From contig JAFQOT010000006.1 in NCBI GenBank assembly GCA_017403065.1, positions 1 to 33,864 of the forward strand: 33,864 bases of DNA. Direction: 5' to 3'. The notes under the pieces are model-generated. The model worked only from the letters and a program-made list of their open reading frames with translations, did no database searches and was not told where the DNA came from. Below, in pieces: positions 32,387 through 33,864 of the stretch. The DNA comes from Clostridia bacterium (lineage in GTDB: Bacteria > Bacillota > Clostridia > Oscillospirales > Acutalibacteraceae). A program made the translations under genes and the position numbers. Every line of letters begins with the position of its first letter. Position 1 is the stretch's first letter.

Positions 32387-33796
32387 TTATTCTATTATTA
32401 TACCTTTCAGAGAACCGCCTTGACAGGAGGTCACCCTGACATTTACAAAATTACCTATTAAGGAGCTATCCCCCTTAAATTCCACAACTGCCGATGATGA
32501 TGTATGACCTGATAAATAACCCTCCTCAGAGCCGTAATCATCACAAATAACCTTGTATTCCTTGCCCACATATTCTTTTATGTTTTCGGCAGCTATCTTT
32601 TCCTGAAGCCTTAAAAGCTCGTCAAACCATTTTCCCTTTTCTTTCCTTGTTACAGGGTCGGGCATAGCCGCCGCAGGAGTATTGTTACGGGGAGAATAAA
32701 TAAAGGTGAAAAGGGAAGAAAATTTCACCTCTTCAACAAGGCTTAAAGTTTCCTTAAAATCCTCATAGGTTTCCCCAGGGAAGCCTACAATAATATCGCT
32801 TGTAAAGGATACGTCAGGTATGCGCGCTCTTGCTTCCTTTATAAGCTTTAAATATCCCTCTCGGTCGTAGTACCTGTTCATCAGCTTTAAAATTCTGCTG
32901 CTGCCGCTTTGAAAGGGCAAATGTAAATGACGACTGATTTTTTCACAGTCTTTTATAGTGTCCAAAAGTTCTATGGTACAGTCCTTAGGGTGCGAGGTCA
33001 TAAATCTGATTCTGAAATCGCCCTCAATTTCACATATCTTGCGCAAAAGCTTAGAAAAATTTATACCGTGGTCACAGCCTTTGCCGTAGGAATTTACGTT
33101 CTGACCTAAAAGAGTTATCTCCTTATAACCGTCTTTAACCATTTGACGAGCCTCAGCCAGAATTTCTTCTGGGTCGCGGGAGCGTTCTCTTCCTCTTACA
33201 TAAGGCACTATACAATAGGTGCAAAAATTATTACAGCCGTACATTATGGGAAGCCAGCCCTTAAAGGTGCCGTCGCGCTTTATGGGGATTTGCTCTACAA
33301 TATCCCCGTTAGGTAAATCCCTTTCGAAAATTCTTCCAGAGCCTTTAAGTCTTTTATAGATAAATTCAGGCAACCTATGAAAAACCTGAGTGCCAAAAAC
33401 TATATCGATATAAGGGTAGCTTTTCTTTATTTTTTCAGCTACTATTTCCTGTTGGGCCATACAACCGCATACCGCCGCGATAAGCAAAGGATTATCCTTT
33501 TTCAACTGCTTTACCTTACCTATGTTGCCGTATACTCTGTCCTGAGCGTGTTCCCTGACAGCGCAGGTGTTAAAGATTATAAAATCCGCCGAATGTTCAT
33601 CCTCGGTTATTTCATATCCCATACTGCAAAGCATACCCTTAAGCTTTTCAGAATCGCTTACATTTTGCTGACAGCCAAAGGTAATAACCGTAGCCTTAGG
33701 TACTCTATTATGCCTTGTGGCGAGTATAGCTCTAACCCGTTGCGCAAAGACCGCCTGCTCGCCGAAAAGGTTGTTTTTTTCTGTACTGATTTGCAA
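32387..33796 (-). CDS. miaB: tRNA-2-methylthio-N6-dimethylallyladenosine synthase MiaB
   Basis: The radical-SAM methylthiotransferase acts on i6A37 made by MiaA. I choose TTG 33796 (469 residues), eight bases after AAGGAG, over a TTG seven codons upstream that lies before this site. Cluster cysteines are C42 (FGCQQN), C78 (NTCAVRE) and C112 for the auxiliary [4Fe-4S] cluster, and C188, C192, C195 (CNNFCTYC) for the radical-SAM cluster. A TRAM domain ends the protein. FGCQQNVSDSE distinguishes it from RimO. It is the first gene in the window and has a promoter just upstream. Confidence 0.96.
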   Translation of the reverse strand: MQISTEKNNLFGEQAVFAQRVRAILATRHNRVPKATVITFGCQQNVSDSEKLKGMLCSMGYEITEDEHSADFIIFNTCAVREHAQDRVYGNIGKVKQLKKDNPLLIAAVCGCMAQQEIVAEKIKKSYPYIDIVFGTQVFHRLPEFIYKRLKGSGRIFERDLPNGDIVEQIPIKRDGTFKGWLPIMYGCNNFCTYCIVPYVRGRERSRDPEEILAEARQMVKDGYKEITLLGQNVNSYGKGCDHGINFSKLLRKICEIEGDFRIRFMTSHPKDCTIELLDTIKDCEKISRHLHLPFQSGSSRILKLMNRYYDREGYLKLIKEARARIPDVSFTSDIIVGFPGETYEDFKETLSLVEEVKFSSLFTFIYSPRNNTPAAAMPDPVTRKEKGKWFDELLRLQEKIAAENIKEYVGKEYKVICDDYGSEEGYLSGHTSSSAVVEFKGDSSLIGNFVNVRVTSCQGGSLKGIIIE

Positions 33797-33804
33797 TGCA
33801 AAAT

Positions 33805-33810
33805 CTCCTT
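33805..33810 (-). promoter_or_regulatory. Shine-Dalgarno that fixes the miaB TTG start
   Basis: AAGGAG on the minus strand lies eight bases before TTG 33796. The longer reading would start before this site at TTG 33817, which has no Shine-Dalgarno sequence of its own. Confidence 0.75.
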
Positions 33811-33813
33811 TTT

Positions 33814-33826
33814 GCAATAATATTGC
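33814..33826 (-). repeat. Perfect short palindrome in the miaB leader
   Basis: GCAATA and TATTGC flank a single A (33814-33819, 33821-33826). It lies between the -10 box and the Shine-Dalgarno sequence, just after the predicted transcription start. It could be an operator for a dimeric repressor or a minor RNA stem. With a one-base centre a stable hairpin is unlikely, so a protein site is the better guess. AT-rich chance occurrence remains possible. Confidence 0.35.
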
Positions 33827-33837
33827 TATTCTAAAAT

Positions 33838-33846
33838 ATTATACCA
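33838..33846 (-). promoter_or_regulatory. Extended -10 promoter of the miaB run
   Basis: On the minus strand TGGTATAAT gives a perfect -10 (33838-33843) with an extended TG. The -35 region falls at or past the right edge and cannot be judged. Predicted start is near 33831, leaving a leader of about 35 bases. Confidence 0.7.
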
Positions 33847-33864
33847 TATTTAATAGCTTCTTTC

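Noticed and set aside
33377..33820. 147-codon open frame on the plus strand at the right edge
   Set aside because: It is antisense to miaB, whose cluster cysteines and domains are unmistakable on the other strand.

Overview
The window is a gene-dense, AT-rich stretch of a Gram-positive chromosome. All 34 genes I can support lie on the minus strand, so transcription runs from high to low coordinates. The gene set and order fit the Clostridia, most likely an Oscillospirales/Ruminococcaceae-type anaerobe. The evidence is a miaB-YlbF/RicA-mutS-mutL-miaA block, a YggS-SepF-YlmH-DivIVA-LspA-RluD block, a transketolase split into two genes, a DUF1385 gene next to prmC, and a small Cys-rich DUF6472-like protein. 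The placement below class is an inference. No CRISPR array, insertion sequence, prophage gene or tRNA gene was seen, and no gene-free gap exceeds about 240 bases.

Reading with transcription, a promoter at about 33.84 kb starts the first long gene run. miaB, a YlbF/RicA-like Fe-S protein, mutS, mutL and miaA handle tRNA modification and mismatch repair. A HlyD-like membrane protein, a YggS PLP protein, SepF, YlmH and DivIVA make up the division block. lspA, an RluD-type pseudouridine synthase, a HAD phosphatase, the two transketolase halves, an LTA-synthase-like sulfatase, a NUDIX hydrolase and a LOG-family phosphoribohydrolase follow. The run ends at a clear intrinsic terminator at about 15.14-15.18 kb. 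Most junctions are stop/start overlaps (TAATG, ATGA, GTGA) or gaps of a few bases, as in a long operon.

A second promoter at about 15.08 kb opens the next run. It begins with an uncharacterised lipoprotein carrying FG-GAP/VCBS-like DxDxDG repeats, then a response regulator and a sensor histidine kinase. Housekeeping genes follow: DUF1385, prmC, recA, recX, rimO, pgsA, cysE, cysS, a tRNA/rRNA methyltransferase, rsmI, an LCP cell-wall ligase, a 58-residue Cys-rich protein and a PlsC-type acyltransferase. This run ends at a strong hairpin terminator at 197-234.

The left 145 bases hold a third minus-strand promoter. It has TTGACA, a 17-base spacer, an extended -10, A-tracts upstream, and a boxA-like leader directed out of the window. 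It probably drives a ribosomal RNA operon lying just beyond position 1.

The region is mostly conserved core genome. The parts least explained by known systems are the lipoprotein/two-component trio, the Cys-rich tail of the RicA-like protein near two radical-SAM methylthiotransferases, the HlyD-like protein in the division block, and the small acidic Cys protein between LCP and PlsC. Seven genes appear to use GTG or TTG starts. Several starts were moved inward to a methionine or GTG/TTG with a proper Shine-Dalgarno sequence.
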